Assembly: GCF_039538065.1 (NCBI RefSeq)
Contig: NZ_BAABBR010000001.1
Span: 1,216,501-1,280,500, forward strand
Length of the DNA stretch: 64,000 bases
DNA from: Sphingomonas rosea
GTDB taxonomy: Bacteria; Pseudomonadota; Alphaproteobacteria; Sphingomonadales; Sphingomonadaceae
Direction of reading: 5' to 3'
The notes below the pieces were generated by a model, which was not told the DNA's origin, did no database searches, and worked only from the letters and a program-made list of their open reading frames with translations. The position numbers and the translations under genes were made by a program. Of the stretch, positions 45,042 through 56,825 are shown piece by piece. Positions within the stretch are counted from its first letter, which is position 1, and every line of letters begins with the position of its first letter.

Positions 45042-46633
45042 TGTTCGACCCGCCCAAGTGGAAGATCTGGTCGATCCTCCTGGTCATCGCCGTCGGCATC
45101 ATCCTCGCCGTTCCGAGCTTCTTCCCGCGCGATCAGGTCGCCAAATGGCCCGCCTGGGCGCCCAAGACGCAGATCGCGCGCGGCCTCGACATCGCCGGCG
45201 GTAGCCAGCTTCTCCTCGAAGCCGATCTCGCCGACGCGACCCGCCAGCGCCTCTCGGCGATGGACGACAGCGTCACCCAGGAACTGCGCCGCGAGCCGCG
45301 CATCCAGGTCGGCGACATCTCCTCGTCGAACGGCCAGGTCAGCTTCATGCTGCGCGATCCGACCCAGCTCGACGCCGCGGTCGAGCGCGTCCGCACGCTG
45401 ACCCAGGGCGTCGGCCTCACCGGCACCCGCACCTGGAACGTGTCGACGCAGGACGGCAACCGGGTGATCATGGTCCCGACGCCCGAGGGCAATGCCCAGG
45501 CGATCAAGGACGCGATGACCGTCGCCCGCGACGTCGTGCGCCGCCGGATCGATCCCTCGGGCACGCGCGAAATCACCGTCATCAACCAGGGCCAGAACCG
45601 GATCCTCGTCCAGGTCCCGGGCATCGACGATCCCGAGGCGTTGAAGCGCCTGATCGGCCAGACCGCCCGGCTCGAATTCAAGCTCGTCGACCAGAATGCC
45701 GACCAGGCCCAGGTCGCGCAGGGCCGCGCGCCCGCCGGCAGCCAGGTGCTCCCGCGCGCCGACGGCACCGGCTTCGTCGCGCTTCAGCGCCGGGTAATGG
45801 TCAGCGGCGAGGAAGTCGCCGACGCCAAGCAGGTGTTCGACCAGCAGTCGGGCGCCCCGGTCGTCTCGATCCGCTTCGACAGCTCGGGCGCGCGCCGCTT
45901 CGGCCGCACCACCACCGAGAACGTCAACAAGCCGTTCGCGATCGTCCTCGACAACAAGGTGATCTCGGTCGCCAACATCAACGAGCCGATCCTCGGCGGC
46001 AGCGCGCAGATCAGCGGCGGCTTCACCACGCAAAGCGCCAACGAGCTCGCCATCTCGCTCTCGTCGGGCAAGCTGCCGGTGAAGCTCGACGTCATCGAGG
46101 AACGCACCGTCTCGGCCGAGCTCGGCAACGATTCGATCCGCTCGGGCGCCATCGCCTCGGGCGTGGCGGTCCTCGCGGTGATGCTGTTCATGGTCATCAC
46201 CTACGGCCGCTTCGGCTGGTATGCGAACCTCGGCCTCGTCATCAACACGCTGCTGATCCTCGGCGTGATGGGCCTCATCGGCTCGGCGCTGACCCTGCCC
46301 GGCATCGCCGGCTTCGTGCTCACCATCGGCGCGGCGGTCGACGCCAACGTGCTGATCAACGAGCGCATCCGCGAAGAGCAGCGCCGTGGCCGCAAGATCC
46401 TCGACGCGATCGAGACCGGCTACAAGGAAGCGTCCACCGCCATCTTCGACGCCAACATCACCAACGTCATCGCCGCGGCGATCATGTGGTATTTCGGCTC
46501 AGGGCCAGTGCGCGGCTTCGCGATCGTGCTGCTGATCGGCATCATCACCTCGGTCTTCACCGCGGTGAACTTCACCCGCCTTCTGGTCGCCCTCTGGGTC
46601 CGCAAGAAGCGTCCGCGCGAACTGCACATCTGA
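45041..46633 (+). CDS. secD: Protein translocase subunit SecD
   Basis: 530 residues. The first helix (about 6-23) is followed by GLDIAGGSQLLLEADL, a large periplasmic domain with VRRRIDPSGTREITV, then five helices in the C-terminal third with AIASGVAVLAVMLFM, GFVLTIGAAVDANVLINERI and RGFAIVLLIGIITSVFTAV. It uses the proton gradient to aid export through SecYEG. It lies between yajC and secF. Confidence 0.97.
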   Translation: MFDPPKWKIWSILLVIAVGIILAVPSFFPRDQVAKWPAWAPKTQIARGLDIAGGSQLLLEADLADATRQRLSAMDDSVTQELRREPRIQVGDISSSNGQVSFMLRDPTQLDAAVERVRTLTQGVGLTGTRTWNVSTQDGNRVIMVPTPEGNAQAIKDAMTVARDVVRRRIDPSGTREITVINQGQNRILVQVPGIDDPEALKRLIGQTARLEFKLVDQNADQAQVAQGRAPAGSQVLPRADGTGFVALQRRVMVSGEEVADAKQVFDQQSGAPVVSIRFDSSGARRFGRTTTENVNKPFAIVLDNKVISVANINEPILGGSAQISGGFTTQSANELAISLSSGKLPVKLDVIEERTVSAELGNDSIRSGAIASGVAVLAVMLFMVITYGRFGWYANLGLVINTLLILGVMGLIGSALTLPGIAGFVLTIGAAVDANVLINERIREEQRRGRKILDAIETGYKEASTAIFDANITNVIAAAIMWYFGSGPVRGFAIVLLIGIITSVFTAVNFTRLLVALWVRKKRPRELHI

Positions 46634-46644
46634 GGCGCCAAGCG

Positions 46645-47607
46645 ATGAAACTCCTCAAGCTCGTCCCCGACAACACCAACATCGACTTCATGAAGGTGCG
46701 CAACATCGCCCTCGTGATCTCGATCATCCTGACCGTCGCCAGCCTGTCGCTGGTCGCGATCAAGGGCCTCAACCTCGGGATCGATTTCGTCGGTGGCCAG
46801 GTCGTTCGCGCGACCTTCGCCCAGCCGATCAACATCGAGGACCTGCGCGGGCGGATGAACGCGCTCGACGTCGGCGAAGCGAGCATCCAGGACTTCGGCG
46901 ACAACCGCACCTACCAGGTCCGCCTGCCGAGCCCGCCCGACGCCAAGGCCTCGGCCGAGATCGTCGGCAAGGTCCGCACCGCGCTCCAGAACCAGTATCC
47001 GGGCGTCAAGGTCGGCGCCGGCGAAGCGGTATCCGGCAAGGTCAGCGAAGAGCTCGCCCGCGACGGCGCGCTGGCGCTCGGGCTCGCGATGCTCGGAATC
47101 GCCATCTACATCTGGTTCCGGTTCGAGTGGCAGTTCGGCGTCGGCGCGCTGGTGACCCTGTTCCACGACGTCTCGATGATTCTCGGCTTCTTCGCCGTGA
47201 CCCGCCTGCAATTCGACCTCAACGTCGTCGCGGCGTTCCTCACCGTCGTCGGCTATTCGCTCAACGACACCGTCGTCATCTACGACCGCATTCGCGAGAA
47301 TCTGCGCAAGTATCGCAAGATGCAGATCATCCCGATGCTCAACCTGACGCTGAACGAGACGCTGTCGCGCACCATCGTCACCTCGCTCTCGATCATGCTC
47401 GCGCTGACCATGCTGCTGATCTTCGGTCCCGAGGTGATCTTCGGCCTGACCGCGGCGATCCTGCTCGGCACCTTCGTCGGCACCTATTCGTCGATCTACA
47501 TCTCGGCCCCGATCCTGGTCTGGCTGGGCGTCCGCCCCGACAGCTTCCTCAAGGCCGAGGACAAGGCACCCGCGAAACTTGCCGGGGGCGACGGCGCGGT
47601 GGTGTAA
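46645..47607 (+). CDS. secF: Protein translocase subunit SecF
   Basis: 320 residues from the ATG 11 bp after secD; GAGG lies about ten bases upstream. First helix about 21-41, then GIDFVGGQVVRATF, and the membrane part with VVAAFLTVVGYSLNDTVVIY and RTIVTSLSIMLALTMLLIFG. It pairs with SecD; both carry the conserved GF/GxD motifs. Confidence 0.97.
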   Translation: MKLLKLVPDNTNIDFMKVRNIALVISIILTVASLSLVAIKGLNLGIDFVGGQVVRATFAQPINIEDLRGRMNALDVGEASIQDFGDNRTYQVRLPSPPDAKASAEIVGKVRTALQNQYPGVKVGAGEAVSGKVSEELARDGALALGLAMLGIAIYIWFRFEWQFGVGALVTLFHDVSMILGFFAVTRLQFDLNVVAAFLTVVGYSLNDTVVIYDRIRENLRKYRKMQIIPMLNLTLNETLSRTIVTSLSIMLALTMLLIFGPEVIFGLTAAILLGTFVGTYSSIYISAPILVWLGVRPDSFLKAEDKAPAKLAGGDGAVV

Positions 47608-47675
47608 GCCGGCGTTCAGCCGCCGGCCGCCATCTCCGCTTGGCCCCCACGTCCGACTGTCCTAGAAGGCCGCTC

Positions 47676-48470
47676 ATGCTCAAGCCCACCCGTTCGATCG
47701 TCCTGCTGCTCGCCTGCGCCGCCATCCTGCCCGCCGCCGGCTGCGCCCGCAATCGGACCAAGGCCGACACCAATTACGTCGCGCGCGACGTCAACACGCT
47801 CTACTCGCTCGCCAAGAGCCGGCTCGATAACCGGGACTACGAGACCGCGGCCAAGCTGTTCGACGAGGTCGAGCGCCAGCATCCCTATTCGGTCTGGGCG
47901 CGCCGCGCGCAGCTGATGAGCGCGTTCAGCTATTACATGGCGCAGAGCTATCCCGACGCGGTCAGCTCGGCCCAGCGCTTCCTGACGATCCATCCGGGCA
48001 ACAAGGATGCGCCCTACGCGAACTATCTGATCGCGATGAGCTATTATAACCAGATCGCGGACGTCACCCGCGACCAGCGGATCACCGGCCAGGCCGGCGA
48101 CGCCTTCCGCGAGCTCATCCGCCGCTACCCCGAGAGCCGCTACGCCGCCGACGCGCGCCTCAAGCTCGACCTCATCAACGACCAGCTCGCCGGCAAGGAA
48201 ATGGAAGTCGGCCGCTACTACCAGCGGTCGGGCAATTGGCTCGCCAGCGTCAGCCGCTTCCGCGAGGTGATCGACACCTACCAGACCACCACCCACACGC
48301 CCGAGGCGCTGATGCGCCTGACCGAGAGCTATCTCGCGCTCGGCCTTCCGGACGAAGCGGCCAAGTCGGCCGCCGTGCTCGGCCGCAACTATCCGGGCAC
48401 CGACTGGTACAAGCGCGCCTACGACCTCGTCCGCAAGCACGTGCCGAACGCGCCGCTCAGCGCGGCCTGA
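47676..48470 (+). CDS. bamD: Outer-membrane assembly lipoprotein BamD
   Basis: 264 residues. A lipoprotein signal peptide ends LPAAGC with the lipidated Cys near 27; TPR repeats follow (YSLAKSRLDNRDYETAAKLF, ERQHPYSVWARRAQLM, YAADARLKLDLINDQLAGKE). BamD is an essential part of the BAM complex that inserts beta-barrels. AAGG precedes the ATG. Placement next to secDF and recN is common in alphaproteobacteria. Confidence 0.95.
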   Translation: MLKPTRSIVLLLACAAILPAAGCARNRTKADTNYVARDVNTLYSLAKSRLDNRDYETAAKLFDEVERQHPYSVWARRAQLMSAFSYYMAQSYPDAVSSAQRFLTIHPGNKDAPYANYLIAMSYYNQIADVTRDQRITGQAGDAFRELIRRYPESRYAADARLKLDLINDQLAGKEMEVGRYYQRSGNWLASVSRFREVIDTYQTTTHTPEALMRLTESYLALGLPDEAAKSAAVLGRNYPGTDWYKRAYDLVRKHVPNAPLSAA

Positions 48471-48475
48471 CGCCT

Positions 48476-50128
48476 ATGCTGCGGCAGCTCGTCATCCGTG
48501 ACGTGGTGCTGATCGACCGTCTGACGCTCGACTTCGGCGATGGCCTCGGGGTCCTCACCGGCGAGACCGGCGCGGGCAAGTCGATCCTGCTCGATTCGCT
48601 TGGCCTCGCGCTCGGCATGCGCGCCGACAGCGGCCTCGTCCGCGCGGCCCAGGACGCCGCCGCCGTCACCGCTGCCTTCGAACTCGGCCCCGACCACCCG
48701 GCGGTGCCGCTCCTCGACGCCGCCGGGGTCGAACAGGAAGCGGGCGAACCCCTCCTCTTCCGCCGCACCTTGAAGGCCGATGGCGGCAGCCGCGCCTTTC
48801 TCGGCGGCGCGCCCGTTCCCGCCTCGACCTTGCGCGAGGTCGGCGCGAGCCTGGTCGAGATCCACGGCCAGCACGACGACCGCGGCCTGCTCAATCCCAA
48901 GGGCCACCGCGGGCTGCTGGACAGCTTCGGCAAGGTCCGGACCGACGCCGTCCAGCGCGCCTGGACCCGCCTCACCGATCTCCGCCAGGAGCTCGACCAG
49001 CTCCGCCGCAGCCAGGAAGATGCCGACCGCGACCGCGATTTCCTCGAACATAGCGTCGAGGAACTGCGCAAGCTCCGCCCCGAGGAAGGCGAGGAGGAGG
49101 CGCTGGCCGAAAAGCGCGCCGCGATGAAGCAGTTCGCGCGCATCACCGACGACCTCGACGGCCTGCAGGAGCTATTCACCGGTTCCGAGGGCGGCCTGTC
49201 GCAGCTCCGACAGGCGGCGCGCCGCCTCGAACGGGTCGGCGACGCCCACCCGCTTCTCGCCGAGGCGCTCGCCGCCCTCGACCGCGCGATCATCGATGCC
49301 TCGGAAGCCGAGGACAAGGTCGAGCGCGCCCGCACCGAACTCGATTTCTCGCCCGATGACCTCGAGGCCGCCGAGGCCCGCCTCTTCGAACTGCGCGGCA
49401 TCGCCCGCAAGCACCGGGTCGAGCCCGACCAGCTGCGCCATCTCCTGATCCAGATGGAGGAAGCGCTCGAAAGCGCCGCCGGCGGCTCGGCCCGGATCGC
49501 CGAGCTCGAGCGCAGCCTCGATGTCGCCGAGGCCGATTATCATGCCGCCGCCGCCGCGCTGACCGAGGCCCGCCAGGCCGCCGCCGCCCGGCTCGACGCC
49601 GCGGTCGCCGCCGAGCTCGCGCCGCTCAAGCTCGAGGCCGCGCGCTTCCGCACCGTCGTCTCGCCCGGCGAACCCGGCCCCGCCGGCGCCGACCGCGTCG
49701 AATTCGAAGTCTCGACCAATCCCGGCGCCCCGTTCGGCGCGCTGATCAAGATCGCCTCGGGCGGCGAATTGTCGCGCTTCATCCTCGCCCTGAAGGTCGC
49801 CCTCGCCGAAGAAGGCGGCGCTTCGACCATGATTTTCGACGAGATCGACCGCGGGGTCGGCGGCGCGGTGGCGAGCGCCATCGGCGACCGCCTCGCCCGC
49901 CTCGCCACCCGCAGCCAGCTCCTCGTCGTCACCCACTCGCCCCAGGTCGCCGCGCGCGCCCGCCACCATTACCGGATCGAGAAGAGCCACGGGGCCGACG
50001 GCACGCGCACCACCGTGCGCCTGCTCTCCGCCGACGAGCGCCGCGAGGAGATCGCCCGAATGCTCTCGGGCGCCGAAGTCACCGAGGAAGCCCGGGCGCA
50101 GGCCGCGCGGCTGCTCGAAACCGTCTGA
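48476..50128 (+). CDS. recN: DNA repair protein RecN
   Basis: 550 residues, SMC-like. Walker A is GETGAGKSILLD near residue 30; IHGQHDDRGLL follows; a coiled-coil occupies about 160-370; the signature is ASGGELSRFILALKVAL and Walker B MIFDEIDRGVGG, with VVTHSPQVAARA at the D-loop/H-loop. It acts in double-strand break repair. It starts 5 bp after bamD, so both are in one transcript. Confidence 0.97.
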   Translation: MLRQLVIRDVVLIDRLTLDFGDGLGVLTGETGAGKSILLDSLGLALGMRADSGLVRAAQDAAAVTAAFELGPDHPAVPLLDAAGVEQEAGEPLLFRRTLKADGGSRAFLGGAPVPASTLREVGASLVEIHGQHDDRGLLNPKGHRGLLDSFGKVRTDAVQRAWTRLTDLRQELDQLRRSQEDADRDRDFLEHSVEELRKLRPEEGEEEALAEKRAAMKQFARITDDLDGLQELFTGSEGGLSQLRQAARRLERVGDAHPLLAEALAALDRAIIDASEAEDKVERARTELDFSPDDLEAAEARLFELRGIARKHRVEPDQLRHLLIQMEEALESAAGGSARIAELERSLDVAEADYHAAAAALTEARQAAAARLDAAVAAELAPLKLEAARFRTVVSPGEPGPAGADRVEFEVSTNPGAPFGALIKIASGGELSRFILALKVALAEEGGASTMIFDEIDRGVGGAVASAIGDRLARLATRSQLLVVTHSPQVAARARHHYRIEKSHGADGTRTTVRLLSADERREEIARMLSGAEVTEEARAQAARLLETV

Positions 50129-50145
50129 GCAAAAAAGAGGCTGAC

Positions 50146-50856
50146 ATGACCGAGCGGACCATCACGCACGAATTTGGCGGCGACCGGCTCGAAAGCGTCC
50201 TCGTCTTACCCGACGGCGAGGCGACCGCGACGATCATCATCGTCCCCACCGTCGCCGGCGTCAGCGAGCTCGAGCTCGGCTTTGCACGCGACCTCGCCGA
50301 GCGCGGTTACGCCGCTCTCGTTGCCGATCTGTGGGGCCGCCGCTTCACCATGCCCGACGACCGCCCGGCCGCCTTTGCGCAGATGAACGACCTCAAGGCC
50401 GACCGCGCCGCGCTCCGCGACCGCCTTCTCGACATCGTTGCGGTCGCCAGGACCGAGACCGGCCACGACGAACCCCGCATCGCGGCGATCGGTTTCTGCT
50501 TCGGGGGCCTCTGCGTCCTCGACCTCGCGCGCTCCGGCGTTGGAATCGCCGGCGTCGCGAGCTTCCACGGCCTGTTCGACGCGCCCGACCTCCCGCGGCG
50601 CAAGATCGCCGCCAAGGTCGTCGCCTATCACGGCTGGAACGACCCGATGGTCCCCCCGGACGCCGTCGTCGGCCTCGCCGCCGAGCTCACCGAGGCCGGC
50701 GCCGACTGGCAGATCCTCGGCTATGGCCATGTCGGTCACGGCTTCACCAACCCCAATGCCCATCGCCTCGGCGTCGATGGCGTCGCCTTTGACGCCGCCG
50801 CCGCGCGCCGCAGCTGGACCGCGCTCCACGATTATCTGGATGAACTGTTCGCCTGA
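50146..50856 (+). CDS. Dienelactone-hydrolase-family protein
   Basis: 236 residues, alpha/beta hydrolase fold. The nucleophile elbow is GFCFGGLCV with Cys, as in dienelactone hydrolases; HGWNDPMVPP carries the aspartate and GHVGHGFTNP the histidine. The substrate is unknown. It is 17 bp after recN with AAGAGG upstream. Confidence 0.85.
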   Translation: MTERTITHEFGGDRLESVLVLPDGEATATIIIVPTVAGVSELELGFARDLAERGYAALVADLWGRRFTMPDDRPAAFAQMNDLKADRAALRDRLLDIVAVARTETGHDEPRIAAIGFCFGGLCVLDLARSGVGIAGVASFHGLFDAPDLPRRKIAAKVVAYHGWNDPMVPPDAVVGLAAELTEAGADWQILGYGHVGHGFTNPNAHRLGVDGVAFDAAAARRSWTALHDYLDELFA

Positions 50857-53394
<2,538 letters not shown>

Positions 53395-53406
53395 GCGACG
53401 CGTAAG

Positions 53407-53470
53407 TGTCACATTTCTATGATGTTTGACAGAAAAGTGACAACATGATTTCTCTTTCGTGACAGACACG
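53407..53470. promoter_or_regulatory. Repeated GTGACA/TGTCAC half-sites upstream of the UrcA gene
   Basis: TGTCAC at 53407-53412, GTGACA at 53437-53442 and again at 53459-53464, the last within CGTG-ACAGA-CACG. The two direct copies are 22 bp apart, two helical turns. A TTGACA at 53426-53431 may be a -35 element, but no good -10 follows. Binding of a dimeric regulator is plausible, not shown. Confidence 0.4.
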
Positions 53471-53482
53471 AGGAGAACCCCC

Positions 53483-53812
53483 ATGCGCATGCTCGCCATC
53501 GCTTCCGCCGCCGCCCTGATCGCCTGCTCGGGAGCCGCCGTCGCGGCCGAGCCGATGGGGACGCTCGTCGTCAGCGCGACCCGCAGCCTCGCCGACAACC
53601 AGCGCACGGTCTCCTATGGCGACCTCCAGCTCGCCTCCGCCGATGGCCGCGCGCAGCTGCGCAACCGCGTCGCGGGCGCGATCGCCGACCTTTGCGATCC
53701 CCGCCGTTTCTCGGTCGCCGAACCGCATGATTCGATCCGCTGCACTGCGCAGGCCTGGAGCGACATCACGCCCCGCCTCGACCAGCTCACCCCGCGGATG
53801 GCCTCGCGCTGA
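53483..53812 (+). CDS. UrcA family periplasmic protein
   Basis: 109 residues. The ATG has AGGAGA at good spacing. Signal peptide about residues 1-22 ending AAVAAE; the mature part has TVSYGDLQLASADGRAQLRNRV and two Cys (DLCDPR and IRCTAQ), as in the UrcA family of small exported proteins. Its function is unknown. It has an unusual AT-richer upstream region with repeated sites. Confidence 0.8.
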   Translation: MRMLAIASAAALIACSGAAVAAEPMGTLVVSATRSLADNQRTVSYGDLQLASADGRAQLRNRVAGAIADLCDPRRFSVAEPHDSIRCTAQAWSDITPRLDQLTPRMASR

Positions 53813-53821
53813 GGCCTGGCC

Positions 53822-54232
53822 CTAGCGCCGGATGACGTGCACCGGCCGCGGCGTGTCGCCGATCCAGATCGCCGTGCCCGCATAATAATCGAACGGATTG
53901 TCGAGCCGCGGCTTGAGGTCGACCCGGGTCCCGTTGGGCGTGCGATTGGTCGCGGCGAGGATCAGCGCGTTTGCGCCGCGCGCGCCCGCCACCGCGCGCA
54001 ACTGGCGTTCGAGCACCGCCGGCGGCGTCTCCCCGTCGTCCTTGACCCACACGTCCTCGACCACCTGGTAGGCGGCGGGCACGTCGCTGGCGCTGGCGAA
54101 GGTCGCGACCCGGTCCCCCGGCACTCTGACCGCACGGCTGAGCGCCGGCTCGCCATCGGCAATGTGCTGGACCGAACAGCCCGCCAGCGCGAACAGCCCG
54201 CAGGCGAGAAGCGAACGACAGAGATGACGCAT
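53822..54232 (-). CDS. Predicted lipoprotein of unknown function
   Basis: 136 residues starting at an ATG with GGGGGA upstream. A lipobox FALAGC puts the lipidated Cys near residue 19. The mature part has a helical LERQLRAVAGARGANALIL segment and a short beta-rich end (AIWIGDTPRPVHVIR). No family was recognised. It stands alone, convergent with the UrcA gene 9 bp away. Confidence 0.65.
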   Translation of the reverse strand: MRHLCRSLLACGLFALAGCSVQHIADGEPALSRAVRVPGDRVATFASASDVPAAYQVVEDVWVKDDGETPPAVLERQLRAVAGARGANALILAATNRTPNGTRVDLKPRLDNPFDYYAGTAIWIGDTPRPVHVIRR

Positions 54233-54306
54233 GATATTTCCCCCGATGTGACCGCGAGAAACAACGGCCGCCGCGCTGAACCGCGTCTTAATCCGGCAGC
54301 GCGTCC

Positions 54307-55185
54307 TTACTGCCGTTCCAGCACCAGCACGCGCCATTCGCCGCTGCCGCCCTCGACCAGCCGGCAGCCGCGGCTGACATAGGCGTCCGTCACCGCCTCG
54401 GCCTGCGTGTCGAGCAGCCCCGCCAGCACGATCGTCCCGCCCGCCGCGGTTGCGTCGACGAAGTCGCCCGCCAGCTCGATCAGCGGCCCGGCGAGGATGT
54501 TGGCGATGAGGAGATCGAACGGCGCGCGTTCGGCCAGCGCCGGATGCGCCATGCCGTCGGCCACCGCCAGCGCCAGTTCGCCTGCGCCCTCGCCCAGCGC
54601 CACCCCGTTTGCCTGCGCATTGTCGCGCGTGACGTCGATGCTGATCGGATCGATGTCGGTGGCGATGGCCTTCGCGTCCGGCCAGAGCGCCATGGCTCCG
54701 AACGCCAGCAGCCCCGTCCCCGTCCCGATGTCGGCGATATTGGCGAAAGCCTTGCCCGCCGCCTCGAGCCGGTCGAGCGCCTCGAGGCAGCCCTTGGTGG
54801 TGTGGTGATGCCCCGTCCCGAAGGCGAGGCCCGCGTCGATCAGGAAGTTGATCGCGCCATCCTCGGGCCCGTGCGCCGGGGTCCGGACGAAGAACCGCCC
54901 CGCGCGGATCGGCTCGAGCCCGGCCTGGCTGCGCGTCACCCAATCCTCGTCGGCGAGTTCCTCGAGCACCGGCTCGCCGCTCGCGAGGCCCTGCAGCACC
55001 GCCAGCTCGGCCGCGGTCGGCTCCGCCTCGAAGTAGGCGTGGAGCCGCCAGTCGTCGGGACGATGCTCGTCGGGTTCGTCGGCGACGATCACCGGCGGGT
55101 TGGGGTGGTCGCCGAACGGATCGTCCATGGCGCCGACGGCCTCGCCCTCGGCACGGTTGCAGGGGATCGTGACGCGCCAGCTCAT
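54307..55185 (-). CDS. prmA: Ribosomal protein L11 methyltransferase PrmA
   Basis: 292 residues. The N-terminal substrate domain is followed by LAFGTGHHHTTKGCLEAL, the SAM-binding IADIGTGTGLLAFGAM, ATDIDPISIDVTRDNAQANG and FDLLIANILAGPLIEL, all typical. It trimethylates L11. The ATG overlaps the stop of the metallo-beta-lactamase gene (ATGA), so the two are cotranslated. Confidence 0.93.
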   Translation of the reverse strand: MSWRVTIPCNRAEGEAVGAMDDPFGDHPNPPVIVADEPDEHRPDDWRLHAYFEAEPTAAELAVLQGLASGEPVLEELADEDWVTRSQAGLEPIRAGRFFVRTPAHGPEDGAINFLIDAGLAFGTGHHHTTKGCLEALDRLEAAGKAFANIADIGTGTGLLAFGAMALWPDAKAIATDIDPISIDVTRDNAQANGVALGEGAGELALAVADGMAHPALAERAPFDLLIANILAGPLIELAGDFVDATAAGGTIVLAGLLDTQAEAVTDAYVSRGCRLVEGGSGEWRVLVLERQ

Positions 55186-56093
55186 TTGCTTGGCGCCTCC
55201 TTGGCCAGCCGCTCGTCGAGCGCCTTGGTTTTGGCCGCCGCATAATTCCTGCAGCCCTCGGGATCGAACAGGGCCGCCGTGCCGCCGAACCGCTGGCGCA
55301 TGTTGCTCGCGCCCGGATGCGGGGTGAGCAGGATGTCGCACTCGAGGCCGGCCATCTTGGCGATGCCTTGGCGCAGGCTCGCCACCCACGCCGGATGGTC
55401 GGTGAAGCGATAGTCGTCGCGGCTGACCGGCGAGAGGCTGTCGGCAAAGACCATCGTCCGGCACACGCCGCCGTCGCAGCTCACCCAGCTCCAGCTGAGC
55501 GCGCCCGCCGTATGGCCCGGAGTCGCGGTCGCGGTGAGCTGAAGTCCGCCGCTGCGCACCGTGTCGCCGTCCTTGACGATCCGCCCGACGGTGACCGTCG
55601 GCACGCGCGGCAGGATGCCTGCCTGCGGATCGTCGGCCGCCGTGACCCCGGTCCGGAACACCTGCGCGGCCGGTGCCGAGGCGACCAGCTGCGCGCCGGT
55701 CAGCTGCTGCAGCCGTGCCATCCCGCCGACGTGATCGACATGCTCGTGGCTGTGGAGGAGATATTTGACGTCGGACAGCTGGAAGCCCAGCCGCCGGATG
55801 TTCGCCGCGACGAGGTCGGCGCCCTTTTCGGTGCCGCTGTCGATCAGCACGTCGCCGGCCTTGTCGGTGATCAGGATCGCGCTGATCCCGCAGGTTCCGA
55901 CATAATAAGTGTTGCCGAAGATCCGGACCGGCGGCGCGGGCTTGTCCCAATCGTCATTGTCGCCGCAGGTCCGCGCGAAGGCCGGCCCCGCGACCGCGAT
56001 CGGCGCCGGGAATTTCTCGTAGACCACGGGTTTGCCGAGCGGGATGCTGATCTGCTGGCCGGCCAGCGCGGCAAGCATCAGGCTAACGGACAT
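55182..56093 (-). CDS. Subclass B3 metallo-beta-lactamase
   Basis: 303 residues. The ATG at 56093 has GGAG upstream and lies within the end of the SDR gene. A signal peptide-like start (SLMLAALAGQQ) is short. Zinc ligands: HEHVDH (residues 116-121, matching HxHxDH), His194 in TPGHTAGALSWSW and His259 in LLTPHPGAS; ADSLSPVS is the B3-type segment where B1 enzymes have the Cys ligand. These features point to B3 rather than a glyoxalase. Hydrolysis of carbapenems is expected of the subclass but unproved for this protein. Confidence 0.85.
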   Translation of the reverse strand: MSVSLMLAALAGQQISIPLGKPVVYEKFPAPIAVAGPAFARTCGDNDDWDKPAPPVRIFGNTYYVGTCGISAILITDKAGDVLIDSGTEKGADLVAANIRRLGFQLSDVKYLLHSHEHVDHVGGMARLQQLTGAQLVASAPAAQVFRTGVTAADDPQAGILPRVPTVTVGRIVKDGDTVRSGGLQLTATATPGHTAGALSWSWVSCDGGVCRTMVFADSLSPVSRDDYRFTDHPAWVASLRQGIAKMAGLECDILLTPHPGASNMRQRFGGTAALFDPEGCRNYAAAKTKALDERLAKEAPSK

Positions 56094-56781
56094 AGGAAGC
56101 TCCATTGACGTCGATCACGCAACCGGTAGCGCTCGCCGGGGCCTGCGTCGCGAGCCAGCGGATCGTCTCGCCGACTTCGGCCGCGCTAGCCACACGGCCG
56201 AGCGGAATTTCCGCCAGCACCTTCTCTCCGCCGCGGCTGGCGAGATATTCCTCGGTCATCTCGGTGACGGTGAAGCCCGGAGTCACCCCGAAGGCGAGGA
56301 TGTTCTCGCCCGCATAGCCCCGCGCGATCGTCTTGGTGACCGCGACGAGCGCGGCCTTCGACGCCGCATAATGCCAGTGCTGGGGACTGTCACCGCGATA
56401 GCCCGCGCGGCTCGCGACGTTGACGATCCGCCCGCCGCCAATCGCCCGGAAGTGCCCGACCGCGAGCCGGCTGAGGTCGACCGCGGCCTGCAGATTGACC
56501 TGCATCGTGCGCGCCCACTGCGCCTGCCACTCGGCCTCGGGCGCGTCGTCGGCGACCGCCTCATAGACCCCGGCATTGTTGACCAGGACGTCGATCCGGC
56601 CGAGCCGCGCCACCGCCTCGTCCCAGCAGCGCGCTGCCGCCTCGCCGTCGGCGAAATCGGCCGCGACCAGCCCCTCGCCGCCCTTGGTTGAGGTGCCGAG
56701 CACCGTGTGGCCGGCGGCCCGAAGCGCGTCGGCGGCCGCCTTGCCGATACCCCGGCTCGCGCCGGTCAGGAGAATGTTCAT
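56083..56781 (-). CDS. Short-chain dehydrogenase/reductase
   Basis: 232 residues. NILLTGASRGIGKAAAD is the cofactor loop, VLVNNAGVYEA the NNAG motif, NVASRAG the catalytic Ser and HYAASKAALVAVTKT the YxxxK pair. It has a FabG-like plan; substrate unknown. Upstream lies a REP-like repeat and no clear ribosome-binding site. It overlaps the lactamase gene by 11 bp. Confidence 0.9.
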   Translation of the reverse strand: MNILLTGASRGIGKAAADALRAAGHTVLGTSTKGGEGLVAADFADGEAAARCWDEAVARLGRIDVLVNNAGVYEAVADDAPEAEWQAQWARTMQVNLQAAVDLSRLAVGHFRAIGGGRIVNVASRAGYRGDSPQHWHYAASKAALVAVTKTIARGYAGENILAFGVTPGFTVTEMTEEYLASRGGEKVLAEIPLGRVASAAEVGETIRWLATQAPASATGCVIDVNGASYVR

Positions 56782-56825
56782 GGGGGAGGCTGTGTCACTC
56801 CCCTTTGCGTCACGCAACAACCTCC

